Positions 1 to 8,664 of a stretch of DNA of 64,000 nucleotides are shown here, one piece after another; position 1 is the stretch's first letter; each line of letters begins with the position of its first letter. The stretch covers positions 434,001-498,000 of the forward strand of contig NZ_JANUDY010000003.1 of NCBI RefSeq assembly GCF_024809975.1. Direction: 5' to 3'. The notes beneath the pieces are model-generated. The model had not been told where the DNA came from. It saw nothing but the letters and a program-made list of their open reading frames with translations, and ran no database searches. The DNA is from Comamonas sp. BIGb0152. GTDB lineage: Bacteria; Pseudomonadota; Gammaproteobacteria; Burkholderiales; Burkholderiaceae_C. A program made the translations under genes and the position numbers.

Positions 1-788
1 CTCATGTCGCCGTCTTTTCCAAAGGCATAGACGCCGCGCTCTTCTGCGGTCTTCAGCACGGCGGGCGAGTTGGTGTTCTGGTACATCACATCCACGCCGC
101 CGTTGATCAGGCTGGTGGCCGCTTCCGATTCCTTGGGTGGTGCAAACCACTCGTTCACCCAAACCACCTTGGCCTGGATGCTCGGGTCCACGCTTTGCGC
201 CCCCAGCACAAAGCTGTTGATATTGCGCACCACCTCAGGGATCGGCACCGAAGCCACCACACCGACCGTCTTGGTCTTGGTCATGGCGCCGGCCACGATA
301 CCTGCCAGATACGCGCCTTCAAAGGTCTTGGTGTCGTAGACCGCGACGTTGTCCGCCTGCTTGTAGCCGGTGGCATGCTCGAACTTCACATCTTTCAGGT
401 CCGCCGCCGCCTTCTGCACAAACTCCTGGTAGCCAAAGCTGGTGGCAAACACCAGCTTGTTGCCCTGGCCTGCCATGTCGCGCAGCACACGCTCGGCATC
501 GGCCGATTCGGGCACGCTCTCGACCATGGAGGTCTCGATCTTGTCGCCAAATTTCTGCGCAATCGCCTTGCGGGCCAGCTCGTGCTGGAAGGTCCAGCCG
601 CCGTCGCCGATGGGGCTGACATACATGAAGCTGACCTTGAGCTTGTCGGCGGCAGGCGCCGCTGCTGCCGGTGCTGGTGCGGCCGGGGCTGCTGGCTCTT
701 CCTTCTTGCCGCAGGCGGACAGCGCCGCCAACGACAGGGCCGACAGGCCGATCAGCTTGATCACAGAGCGTTTGCGCATGGTTTGCAT
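1..788 (-). CDS. BMP-family ABC transporter substrate-binding lipoprotein (3' end outside window)
   Basis: This is the periplasmic binding protein of a basic-membrane-protein (BMP/Med) type ABC importer, a family whose known members bind purine nucleosides. The start is the ATG at 788, which has AAGG eight bases upstream; a second in-frame ATG lies at 779. The N-terminus is a lipoprotein signal (RKRSVIKLIGLSAL, lipobox LSAC) followed by an Ala/Pro linker. The mature part reads VSFMYVSPIGDGGWTFQHE, then a GNKLVFATSFGYQ segment, GYKQADNVAVYDTKTFEGAYLAG and GVVASVPIPEVVRNINSF, which is the normal BMP order. The C-terminal part is cut off by the left edge of the window. It lies 57 bp after two permease genes and is the last gene of the operon. 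The ligand cannot be fixed from sequence. Confidence 0.93.
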   Translation of the reverse strand, partial: MQTMRKRSVIKLIGLSALSLAALSACGKKEEPAAPAAPAPAAAAPAADKLKVSFMYVSPIGDGGWTFQHELARKAIAQKFGDKIETSMVESVPESADAERVLRDMAGQGNKLVFATSFGYQEFVQKAAADLKDVKFEHATGYKQADNVAVYDTKTFEGAYLAGIVAGAMTKTKTVGVVASVPIPEVVRNINSFVLGAQSVDPSIQAKVVWVNEWFAPPKESEAATSLINGGVDVMYQNTNSPAVLKTAEERGVYAFGKDGDM

Positions 789-845
789 GGATGAATCCTT
801 GGTTTTTATGAAGAACGGACGAAAATCGGGTCGCTGTCATCGTTG

Positions 846-1766
846 TTATGACCCCGGGTAGAACGGCTTGCCCAAAGAGGCAGGCATATTGGCGCGGATC
901 CAGGCCGGATTGCGCGATATCAGCACCAGCACCACGATGGTGGCCAGGTAAGGCAGCATGGACAGCAGTTGGCTGGCCAGTTGCACGCCGCTGGCCTGCA
1001 GGTGGAACTGCAGCATGGTCACGCCGCCAAACAGGTAGGCGCCCAGCAGCACACGCGCAGGCCGCCAGGTGGCAAAGGTGGTCAGCGCCAGCGCAATCCA
1101 GCCCCGGCCCGAGACCATGCCTTCCACCCACAGCGGCGTGTAGACCGTCGAGATATAGGCGCCGGCCAGGCCGCACATCGCGCCACCAAACACCACCGCC
1201 ATCAGGCGGATGCGGCGCACCGGGTAGCCCAGCGCATGGGCCGAGCTGGGTGATTCACCCACGGCACGCAACACCAGGCCAGCGCGGGTGCGGTAGAGGA
1301 ACCACATCATCACCAGCACCAGCACCATGGCCGCATAGACCAGCGGATGCAAGCTAAACAGAGCCGGGCCCAGCAGCGGAATATCCACCAGGCCAGGGAT
1401 GGCGTACTTGGGCAGGCTGGGCAGCTTGGCCTGCACATAGGACAGACCGACAAAGGCTGAGAAACCCGCGCCGAACAGCGACAGCGCCAGCCCCGTGGCG
1501 TACTGGTTGGTATTGAGCCAGATCACCAGCACGCCGAATATGGCGGCCAGCACAGCGCCCGCCAGCATGCCCGCGCCAAAACCCAGCCAGGTGCTGCCGG
1601 TATGCACCACGGTGGCAAAACCGGCAATCGCTGCGCACAGCATCATGCCCTCTGCCCCCAGATTGACGATGCCCGCCTTCTCATTGATCAGCAGGCCCAA
1701 AGCGGCCAGCGCCAACACGGTGCCAGCGCTCAGGGTGGCGCCCAAAAGCAGTGCATAGGATTCCAT
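846..1766 (-). CDS. ABC transporter permease, nucleoside type (NupQ/YufQ-like)
   Basis: This is an inner-membrane permease of 306 residues in the BMP-associated branch of the branched-chain-type permeases. The start is the ATG at 1766 (MESYALLLGATL), because it overlaps the TGA stop of the preceding permease by one base (TGATG), a sign of translational coupling; a longer reading frame upstream is not used. The segment GLLINEKAGIVNLGAEGMM is the family signature with the conserved NLGAEG loop, and about eight to nine hydrophobic segments follow. It would form a heterodimeric channel with the permease encoded just upstream. Confidence 0.93.
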   Translation of the reverse strand: MESYALLLGATLSAGTVLALAALGLLINEKAGIVNLGAEGMMLCAAIAGFATVVHTGSTWLGFGAGMLAGAVLAAIFGVLVIWLNTNQYATGLALSLFGAGFSAFVGLSYVQAKLPSLPKYAIPGLVDIPLLGPALFSLHPLVYAAMVLVLVMMWFLYRTRAGLVLRAVGESPSSAHALGYPVRRIRLMAVVFGGAMCGLAGAYISTVYTPLWVEGMVSGRGWIALALTTFATWRPARVLLGAYLFGGVTMLQFHLQASGVQLASQLLSMLPYLATIVVLVLISRNPAWIRANMPASLGKPFYPGS

Positions 1767-2848
1767 CACAGGCCTCCCTTCACTGCGGTGCGCGATGCCA
1801 CCCAGCGCAAGCGGTACACCACCAAGGTGTCGCAAGCCAGCAAGGTGAACAGCAGCAAACCCTGGAAAACGCCCGTCAAGGCCTTGGGCAAGCCCAGGCG
1901 CGACTGCGCCAGCTCACCACCGATATAGAACATGCTCATCAGAATGGCGGAAAAAACCATGCCCACGGGATGCAGGCGACCGACAAAGGCCACGATGATG
2001 GCCGCAAAGCCATAGCCGGCGGGCACATAGGGCGTGAGCTGGCCCAGCGGGCCAGCGACTTCGAGCGCGCCAGCCAGGCCGGCGGTGGCGCCCGAGATCA
2101 TCAACGCCGTCCACAGCGCCTTGCGTGACGAGAACCCGGCATAGCGGGCGGCCGAGGGTGCCAAACCGCCCACCTGCTGGGCCAGGCCGGCACGGGTGCG
2201 GAACAGGTAGACCCACAGCAGGGCCGCGCCCGCCAGCGCAATCAGCACGCCAATGTTCATGCGCATGCCTTGCACCAGTTTGGGGATCTGGGTGACTTTC
2301 TCAAAGCTCTTGGTCTGCGGAAAGTTATAGCCCATCGGGTCTTTCCAGGGGCCATAGACCAGGTAGCCCAGCACCAAGGTGGCCACATAGACCAGCATCA
2401 GGCTGACCAAAATCTCATTGGCGTTGAAGCGGTCGCGCAGCCAGGCGACGATGCCGGCCCAGAGCATGCCGCCGAGCATGCCGGCGAGCAAGATGACGGG
2501 GATGATCCAGGGGCCAGTGTTCTTGTCGGCCAGCAAGGCCATGCCGCCTGCAGCCACCGCGCCTATGACAAACTGGCCTTCGGCGCCAATGTTCCAGACA
2601 TTGGAGCGAAAGCACACCGCCAGGCCCAGCGCAATCAGTAGCAGCGGCGTGGCCTTCATCGTCAGCTCACCCAGCGCATAGGCCGACTTGATGGGCTCCC
2701 AGAAGAAAGCCTGCAGGCCCTTGACTGGGTCCTTGCCCAGCAGCATAAACAGGCCCACGCCAATCACCACGGTGATCAGCAAGGCCAGCACCGGCGAGCC
2801 AAAGGTCCAGAAACGGGAGGCCTGGGGACGTTGCTCCAACTTAAGCAT
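1766..2848 (-). CDS. ABC transporter permease, nucleoside type (NupP/YufP-like)
   Basis: This is the larger permease (360 residues) of the same importer. The ATG at 2848 (MLKLEQRPQ) is preferred to the longer frame because it lies inside the end of the ATPase gene with an 8-base overlap. Residues such as FRSNVWNIGAEGQFVIGA carry the conserved NIGAEGQ motif of this permease group, and the protein has about ten hydrophobic stretches. A region resembling the EAA loop follows FSSRKALWTALMISGATAG. It pairs with the downstream permease and the duplicated ATPase upstream. Confidence 0.93.
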   Translation of the reverse strand: MLKLEQRPQASRFWTFGSPVLALLITVVIGVGLFMLLGKDPVKGLQAFFWEPIKSAYALGELTMKATPLLLIALGLAVCFRSNVWNIGAEGQFVIGAVAAGGMALLADKNTGPWIIPVILLAGMLGGMLWAGIVAWLRDRFNANEILVSLMLVYVATLVLGYLVYGPWKDPMGYNFPQTKSFEKVTQIPKLVQGMRMNIGVLIALAGAALLWVYLFRTRAGLAQQVGGLAPSAARYAGFSSRKALWTALMISGATAGLAGALEVAGPLGQLTPYVPAGYGFAAIIVAFVGRLHPVGMVFSAILMSMFYIGGELAQSRLGLPKALTGVFQGLLLFTLLACDTLVVYRLRWVASRTAVKGGL

Positions 2849-4430
2849 GGTGGGCCCCTTGCGTCTCGACCGAAGCCCTGGCAGCAGCAGCAGCGCTGCG
2901 CCCTTCCCACAGGCCACTCATCCACTCGCCGATCAGTTGCACGGAGGCATCGGCCCGGGCCACCGAAGGCGACAGGCGCCCCTTGGCCATCACATGCAGG
3001 CGGTCGCTGATTTCAAACAATTCTTCCAACTCCTCGCTGAGCACCAGCACGGCGCAGCCCGCATCACGCAGCGCCAGAATCTCGCCCCGGATCTGCGCGG
3101 CCGCGCCCACATCCACGCCCCAGGTCGGCTGCGAGACGATCAGCAAGCGGGGCTTGGCATCGATCTCGCGGCCGACAATGAATTTCTGCAGGTTGCCACC
3201 CGAGAGCGACTGGGCAGTGGCCTGCGGCCCACCGGCCTTGACGCCAAAGCGCGCAATAATGCTGCGCGCCATCTGGTCGAGCTGGCCCATGCGCAGCCAA
3301 CCGGCCGTGCCCAGCATCTCGTTGCGGGTCAGCACCAGGTTGTGCGCCAGGCTCATGCTGGGGACTGCGCCACGCCCCAAGCGCTCTTCGGGCACAAAAT
3401 GCAGGCCCAGCGCGCGACGCTGGCCCGGGCCCATGCGGCCCACCGGCGTCTGGTCCACCAGCACCATCTGCGGCTCGGCGCGCGTGTCTTCGCCAGAGAG
3501 CGCATACAACAACTCCCGCTGGCCGTTGCCCGACACCCCGGCAATACCCACCACCTCGCCAGCGCGCACCTGCAGCGCAATGTCCTGCAAATCCATGCCA
3601 AAGGGGTCTTGGCGCGCCAGGCGCAGCTGCTGCACCTGCAGTACGGCAGCGCCCACTTCGCTGGGCCGCAGCTCCAGGCGGGGCGGCTCGGCACCAATCA
3701 TCATGCGCGACAGCGAGGCATTGCTGTGCTCGCGCGGATCGCATTCGCCCGTCACCTGCCCGCCGCGCACCACGGTGCAGGCCGTGCACAGCGCGCGGAT
3801 TTCATGGAGCTTGTGGCTGATGTAGAGAATGCTGCAGCCTTCGGCCGCGAGCTGGCGTAGCACCACAAACAGCTTCTCGACCGCCTGCGGAGTAAGCACG
3901 GACGTCGGTTCATCGAGAATCAGCAGGCGCGGCCGCGTCAACAGCCCCCGGATGATCTCCACCCGCTGCATCTCGCCGACCGAGAGGCTGTGCACCGGGC
4001 GCAAGGGGTCAATCTCCAGACCATATTCGCCCGCCACTTCCAGGATGCGAGCAGTCACTTGCGCCAAAGACATCTTCTTGCTTTGGCCCAGCCAGACGTT
4101 CTCGGCCACGGTCAAGGTATCAAACAAGCTGAAATGCTGGAACACCATGCTGATGCCCAGCTGGCGTGCTTCCTGGGGGTTGCGGATCTGGGCGGGCTGC
4201 CCATCGACCAGGATCTGCCCCTCATCGGGTTTGACCGAGCCGTAGATGATCTTCATCAAGGTGGATTTGCCCGCGCCGTTCTCACCCAGCACCGCATGGA
4301 TCTCGCCAGCGCGCACCGTCAACGATACTTTGTTATTGGCTACAACAGCGGGGTAACGCTTGGTGATACCGATCAGCTGTAACCGTGGCGTATCGCCATC
4401 GGTTGTCGGTGTCGGGGTCTGTTCTTTCAT
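2841..4430 (-). CDS. ABC transporter ATP-binding protein with two ATPase domains (NupO/YufO-like)
   Basis: This is the energising subunit of the BMP-type importer, a tandem-duplicated ATPase of about 529 residues. The first domain has Walker A GENGAGKST, signature LSVGEMQRVEI and Walker B LLILDEPTSVLTP. The second domain is partly degenerate: its P-loop region reads GVSGNGQRELL and its signature LSGGNLQKFIVGREI is intact, while its Walker B region reads RLLIVSQPTWGVDVG. Such asymmetry is usual for sugar and nucleoside importers of this kind. The start is taken as the ATG at 4430; a TTG three codons upstream (4439) sits closer to a GAGGG sequence and is a real alternative. It is the first transporter gene of the operon, 62 bp after a LysR gene on the same strand. 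Confidence 0.93.
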   Translation of the reverse strand: MKEQTPTPTTDGDTPRLQLIGITKRYPAVVANNKVSLTVRAGEIHAVLGENGAGKSTLMKIIYGSVKPDEGQILVDGQPAQIRNPQEARQLGISMVFQHFSLFDTLTVAENVWLGQSKKMSLAQVTARILEVAGEYGLEIDPLRPVHSLSVGEMQRVEIIRGLLTRPRLLILDEPTSVLTPQAVEKLFVVLRQLAAEGCSILYISHKLHEIRALCTACTVVRGGQVTGECDPREHSNASLSRMMIGAEPPRLELRPSEVGAAVLQVQQLRLARQDPFGMDLQDIALQVRAGEVVGIAGVSGNGQRELLYALSGEDTRAEPQMVLVDQTPVGRMGPGQRRALGLHFVPEERLGRGAVPSMSLAHNLVLTRNEMLGTAGWLRMGQLDQMARSIIARFGVKAGGPQATAQSLSGGNLQKFIVGREIDAKPRLLIVSQPTWGVDVGAAAQIRGEILALRDAGCAVLVLSEELEELFEISDRLHVMAKGRLSPSVARADASVQLIGEWMSGLWEGRSAAAAARASVETQGAHHA

Positions 4431-4492
4431 GGGCGGCAATTGTCCCTCAAATTGTTACCCGAGGCGGGCATTTAACGCGAAGATGCACGCAC

Positions 4493-5440
4493 TCACACCG
4501 AAGGGCCCAGGGGGCTGCGCAAAGAAAGCGCTGTTTTTTTCAGGCAGGCGCGCAGCCAGATGGCGGCATCCGAGGCATGGCTGCGGGCATGCCACAGCAG
4601 GTAATAGTCCAGCGGGGGCAGCTCCAGCGGGCAGTCCAAAATGGCCAGCTCCAGCTTGTCGACAAAGCGCTCGCAAAACTGGCGCCCCGTGGTCAGCACA
4701 AGCAGGCTCGATGCCACCATCGCCGGAATGGCGCTGAAATGCGCGCAGCGCGCCATGATGCGCCGCTGCACCCCCAGCGCATCGAGCCGCGCATCGATGA
4801 TGCCGCGCGCACCCGGGTGGGTGGGCGTGGGCGCAATGTGCTCGGCCTGCAACCAGGCGGCCGCATCCCAACCCCGGCGCACGGCCGGATGGCGGCGGCT
4901 GACCATGCTTACCACCGCATCGCTCATCAGGCTGGTCATGTGCAAGTCATCCGTGGGCTGGAGCCAGTTGCCCACCACCACATCAATATCGCCATGGGCC
5001 AGTTGCGCGTGGTAATGGGTTTCGGACGAGAGCGGGTAGATCTCCACCACGCACAGCGGGGCCTCGGCCTTGATGCGTGCGACCAGGGCGGGCAGAAACA
5101 GCGGGTCGAAATAATCGCTGGCCGCAATGCGAAAGGTGCGGGTGGCCGTCTGCGGGTCAAAACCCCGCACATCGCTGAACAGGCCTTCAGCCGCGCGCAG
5201 GATGGCGGCTGCCGGCTCCATCATGCGCTGCCCCGTCTCCGTGGGCATCATGCCTGCGCCCGAGCGCACCAGGAGGGGATCGCCGGCCAGATCGCGCAGG
5301 CGCTTGAGCGCCGCCGACACCGCCGGCTGGTACATGCCCAGACGCAAGGCCGCACGCGAGACGCTGCGCTCGGTCAGCACCATGTGCAACACCCGGATCA
5401 GGTGCAGGTCAATCTTGTCAAACAGGGCTTGGTCGCGCAT
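4493..5440 (-). CDS. LysR-family transcriptional regulator (NodD/LeuO-like branch)
   Basis: This is a DNA-binding regulator of 315 residues. The winged helix-turn-helix is at about residues 6-65 (LHLIRVLHMVLTERSVSRAA, then YQPAVSAALKRLRDLAGD), and a LysR substrate-binding domain follows. The start is the ATG at 5440 (MRDQALFDKIDLHL), chosen because it gives the usual LysR length; the reading frame stays open further upstream, where an ATG at 5494 is possible. No clear ribosome binding site decides between them. It lies directly upstream of the transporter genes on the same strand, so it may be co-transcribed with and regulate nucleoside uptake; this is inferred from position only. Confidence 0.88.
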   Translation of the reverse strand: MRDQALFDKIDLHLIRVLHMVLTERSVSRAALRLGMYQPAVSAALKRLRDLAGDPLLVRSGAGMMPTETGQRMMEPAAAILRAAEGLFSDVRGFDPQTATRTFRIAASDYFDPLFLPALVARIKAEAPLCVVEIYPLSSETHYHAQLAHGDIDVVVGNWLQPTDDLHMTSLMSDAVVSMVSRRHPAVRRGWDAAAWLQAEHIAPTPTHPGARGIIDARLDALGVQRRIMARCAHFSAIPAMVASSLLVLTTGRQFCERFVDKLELAILDCPLELPPLDYYLLWHARSHASDAAIWLRACLKKTALSLRSPLGPSV

Positions 5441-5528
5441 GCGGGTGCTTTGAATGGGGACATTCAAGCTTAGCAGTTGGCGCCTGCCAGCCATCCCGGT
5501 TGTTACCCCAAGCTGCGGCCCTTGCGCC

Positions 5529-7556
5529 TCATGCGACCTTGGCCTCGCGCCAGCAGGCGCGGTTGCCGCCCTGGCGCTTGGCGCCATAGCTGGCCATGTC
5601 GGCAGCCCGCACGGCCTGCAGCGCGTCGGCAAACGAGGCATCGATCTGCAGCAGGCCAATGCTGACCGTCACCACAAAATGCTTGCTGCGCAGCTGGGGC
5701 TGCCAGTTTTGCAGGGTGTCACACAGCTGCGAGGCCAGCTCATGGGCCTTTTCCGGGCTGCACTGGCGCAGCACCAGCGCAAACTTGTCGCCCGCCACCC
5801 GCGCCGCATAGCCCTGAAACGGCTGCAGCAGCTGCAACTGGCGTGCCACGTGCTGCAGCACCAGATCGCCCTGCGCATGGCCGGCCAGCGCATTGATGGC
5901 CGACATATTGTCGACATTCACATAGAACAGCACCGGCGCGCTGGGCGAGGACTGGTCCAGCCCCTCGCGCCGCGCCTGCAGCAAGGCCGTCAGGTGCAGC
6001 AGCAAGGCCTCGTAGTTGGGCAGCAAGGTGAGCTTGTCCATGCGGCTGGGCGACTGCGCTGCGACGCGGGCCTGGCCGGCGCGCACAAAGCACCAGCAGG
6101 TGGCCGGCGCCGCATCGGCGATGCGCACCAGCTGCAGGCTGACCATGATGGGCGCACCTGACTGGTGGCGCAGCACCACACTGGCCTCGGCGCTGCCCAG
6201 GCGTTCCAGCTCCGGGGCCAGTTGCTCCCAGGCCAGTTCAAAATCGCGGTCGGCCATGGCCAGCATCTGCACCGGTTGGCCCAGCAAGTCCTGGCGGCTG
6301 TAGCCCAGCAAATGGGCCAGCGCCTGGGAGACTTCCTGGATCTGGTTGCCGCGCAGCAGCAAAAAGGAGAAGCGGGCATGCGCCAACACGCCCTCGGCCA
6401 GTTGCTGCTGCTGACGCAATTGCTCGGCCAGCGCATCACGCTGGCGGTGCAGCTCCTGCAGGTGCATGCCGATGCGGTCGATCTCGTCGGTGGCAGCGCC
6501 AGCCTGCGCAGCGGCCGCCACGGGCAGCGGGGTTTGCGCCAGCAACAGCCTGAAGCGCCGGGTATGCCCCCACAGCCACAGCCAGGCGAGTGCAGCCAGC
6601 GCCAGGGGCATCACCAGCAACCACCACCAGCTGCGCCACTGCCGGCCCCAGGCTTGCAGGCTCTGGTCATGCGGCATGACACGCACCACCAACCAGCGCG
6701 CCGCTGGCATCTGTGCGACGCTGACCACATGCGGCGCCAGCCACCAGGACTGGGCGCCCAAGGCGCCGCTGGCCGCATGGTCCCGCCAGCGTTGCAAGGC
6801 CTGTGCAAGCAGGCCTTCGTTGTCGATGGTCTCCAGAATGCGCGAGGGGTCGGGGTGCGAAATCAGCACACCGGCGGAGGTCATCAGCACCAGCTGGCCG
6901 CTGTCTGGCGGGCTCATGGCCAAGGACACCGGCAGCAAGCTTTGCGACTGCAGGCGCAGCACCCCGGCCATCGCGCCTTTCACGGCCCCCTGCTTGTCGC
7001 GCAGCGGAATGCCCAGTGCAATGCTGGGCCCACCCGGCGCGCTTCTGAACGGCTCGGAGACCAGGGGTTTGCCATCGACCATCACGCGGCGCAGCAAATC
7101 CCGCTCGGTGGGCTCGACGGCCGCATCGCCCTCCCCGGCATCGCGCACCTGGCGCCGAAACACCTGTGCACCACGCGCAAACACCAGACTGTCGAAGTAA
7201 CGGGGGGCCGCCAGGCCCTGGTCCAGCAGCGGCGGCGGTTGGGACTCGGGGCTTTGCACCCAGGGTGCAGCGGCCTCGCCCAAGCTGCTGAGCACTTTCT
7301 GGCTTTGCTCCAGCTTGCTGCCCATCAGTTTGGCCAGCATCTCGGTCTCGTCGGCCTGCTGGGCCGACAGCTGGCTTATGACCGCCTGTTGGCTGGTCTG
7401 GATGGCCAGCCACTGCACCAGCGCCGCCCCCAGCAGCACCATCAGGGGCACGGCCAGCCATAGGCGCCACAGCCAGGGCCCGGCTGCATCACGCGGTGGC
7501 TCTAGCTGCGGCGTGGCACCCGGCGGGCGGTACAGATACAGATCCCTCCCCTCCAT
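5529..7556 (-). CDS. Membrane sensor with PAS-like and degenerate GGDEF domains
   Basis: This 675-residue protein has a transmembrane helix near residues 27-48, a periplasmic region of about 250 residues with Cache-like features (e.g. GGPSIALGIPLRD), a second helix near 300-325 (WWWLLVMPLALAALAWLWLW), a coiled stretch (QELHRQRDALAEQLRQQQQ), a PAS-like region and a C-terminal GGDEF domain. The GGDEF motif reads AGDKF at about residues 588-592, so the usual glutamate is lysine, and the IND motif reads INA. Diguanylate cyclase activity is therefore doubtful; the domain may bind GTP or act as a receptor module. It stands alone, 88 bp from the LysR start, with the Crp/Fnr gene 197 bp upstream. Confidence 0.88.
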   Translation of the reverse strand: MEGRDLYLYRPPGATPQLEPPRDAAGPWLWRLWLAVPLMVLLGAALVQWLAIQTSQQAVISQLSAQQADETEMLAKLMGSKLEQSQKVLSSLGEAAAPWVQSPESQPPPLLDQGLAAPRYFDSLVFARGAQVFRRQVRDAGEGDAAVEPTERDLLRRVMVDGKPLVSEPFRSAPGGPSIALGIPLRDKQGAVKGAMAGVLRLQSQSLLPVSLAMSPPDSGQLVLMTSAGVLISHPDPSRILETIDNEGLLAQALQRWRDHAASGALGAQSWWLAPHVVSVAQMPAARWLVVRVMPHDQSLQAWGRQWRSWWWLLVMPLALAALAWLWLWGHTRRFRLLLAQTPLPVAAAAQAGAATDEIDRIGMHLQELHRQRDALAEQLRQQQQLAEGVLAHARFSFLLLRGNQIQEVSQALAHLLGYSRQDLLGQPVQMLAMADRDFELAWEQLAPELERLGSAEASVVLRHQSGAPIMVSLQLVRIADAAPATCWCFVRAGQARVAAQSPSRMDKLTLLPNYEALLLHLTALLQARREGLDQSSPSAPVLFYVNVDNMSAINALAGHAQGDLVLQHVARQLQLLQPFQGYAARVAGDKFALVLRQCSPEKAHELASQLCDTLQNWQPQLRSKHFVVTVSIGLLQIDASFADALQAVRAADMASYGAKRQGGNRACWREAKVA

Positions 7557-7753
7557 GCCGCCCTACCCTGCCACCGCAGCGGCATGCGCGCGGTGATGGC
7601 AATTAACAGACTGGGGCATGTGGTACCTCCTCTCAGGTGCGCACATGTTCGCTGTTTACAACAGCCTGCGGTATCGGTAAAAGACCGTACGGACAAAACC
7701 CGGGTTACGGGCGCCGGTTTGTGGTGTCCTGAAAGGCGGGGCGGCAATGCCGC

Positions 7754-8371
7754 TCAAGCTTTGGCCAGCTGGCGCAAGGATTCGGGCTGCGGCAGCCACA
7801 GGTTCTTGCCCAGACCGTCGAGCAAACCCTGGTCGCGCAGCTGGCGCAGCACGCGCGAGAGGGTCTCGGGCGCAATGCCCAGATGGGCCGCAATCTGACG
7901 CTTGGACTGCGCCAGACGCACGCGCAGGCCCCCATCGCCGGGCTCGGCATGCTGCAGCAACCACTGGGCGCAGCGGGCCACGGCGTCTTGTGCCACCCGG
8001 CTGACGGCCAGCGCCGCTTGCTGGCAGTACCCCTGAGCCATGCTGGTCACCAGGCCCTGGGCTTCCACCGGCCAGCGCTGCAGATAGCTGCGCAAATGCG
8101 CCACCGGCACGGCGCGGCACTGCACGGGCGTCTGGGCCACCATGTCCACCGCGCAGGGCTGGCTCGCCAACGCGGGCGCGGCATCGAGCCAGCACGGTCC
8201 CTCCATGACGCCCAGCAGATGGCGCATGCGCCCCTCTTCCTGGACGCCAAAGGCGACGGATCCCCGCTCCAGGTACAGCGCCTCCAGCAGCGGCTGGTGG
8301 CGCTGGCGCAGCAAGGCACCAGCGCTGGTGCTGGTCAGGGCAAATTCATCCAGGCGGAGTGAGTCAGGCAT
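7754..8371 (-). CDS. Crp/Fnr-family transcriptional regulator
   Basis: This is a 205-residue regulator with an N-terminal cyclic-nucleotide-binding-like fold and a C-terminal helix-turn-helix. The recognition helix reads IAAHLGIAPETLSRVLRQL and contains the E-x-x-S-R pattern that lets FNR-type proteins read TTGAT half-sites. The N-terminus lacks the clustered cysteines that hold the iron-sulfur cluster of classical FNR; single cysteines occur at scattered sites. It may sense another signal, as Dnr-type proteins do. The ATG at 8371 (MPDSLRLDE) gives the expected length; the upstream in-frame extension is unlikely. A near-perfect FNR box lies 36 bp upstream of the start, suggesting autoregulation or control by FNR. 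Confidence 0.88.
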   Translation of the reverse strand: MPDSLRLDEFALTSTSAGALLRQRHQPLLEALYLERGSVAFGVQEEGRMRHLLGVMEGPCWLDAAPALASQPCAVDMVAQTPVQCRAVPVAHLRSYLQRWPVEAQGLVTSMAQGYCQQAALAVSRVAQDAVARCAQWLLQHAEPGDGGLRVRLAQSKRQIAAHLGIAPETLSRVLRQLRDQGLLDGLGKNLWLPQPESLRQLAKA

Positions 8372-8406
8372 GGTCCGCACTTTGCCGTGATTGCGCCGGA
8401 CGCGCA

Positions 8407-8420
8407 TTGAGCTACATCAA
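8407..8420. promoter_or_regulatory. FNR/ANR box
   Basis: The sequence TTGAGCTACATCAA matches the FNR consensus TTGAT-N4-ATCAA at nine of ten fixed bases. It lies 36 bp upstream of the Crp/Fnr gene start and about 245 bp upstream of the divergent porin gene. It most likely controls the regulator gene. Confidence 0.65.
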
Positions 8421-8513
8421 TCCTTGCCGGGGCTCAGCATCAGAAAAATGCCGGTCGCCAACCCCGATACCTAGCCCTAGCCAGCAACTGCGCCCCCGCG
8501 CCATTCAAAAACC

Positions 8514-8537
8514 GTATACCGCTGATATGCGGCGTAC
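8514..8537. promoter_or_regulatory. Imperfect dyad upstream of the sigma-54 promoter (possible activator site)
   Basis: GTATACCGC and GCGGCGTAC form an inverted repeat with seven of nine pairs matching around a 6-base spacer. It ends about 42 bp before the -24 element of the porin promoter. Sigma-54 promoters need an enhancer-binding protein, and this dyad is the most obvious candidate site nearby. The activator is not identified. Confidence 0.35.
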
Positions 8538-8578
8538 ACGCCACACCTCGGGTCTTTACCAGCGGATTTTTTATCGTT

Positions 8579-8594
8579 TGGCACACATATTGCT
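8579..8594 (+). promoter_or_regulatory. Sigma-54 (RpoN) -24/-12 promoter of the porin gene
   Basis: The sequence TGGCACACATATTGCT matches the full consensus TGGCAC-N5-TTGCW, with ten bases between the invariant GG and GC. It is on the coding strand of the porin gene, 70 bp before its ATG, which leaves a leader of about 60 nt. It implies control by RpoN and an enhancer-binding activator. Confidence 0.75.
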
Positions 8595-8664
8595 CAGAGA
8601 CGTCGGCGCTGACTTCACAATGCACCGCTCTCACAAATTCACACGCTTGTAACAAAGGACTGCC

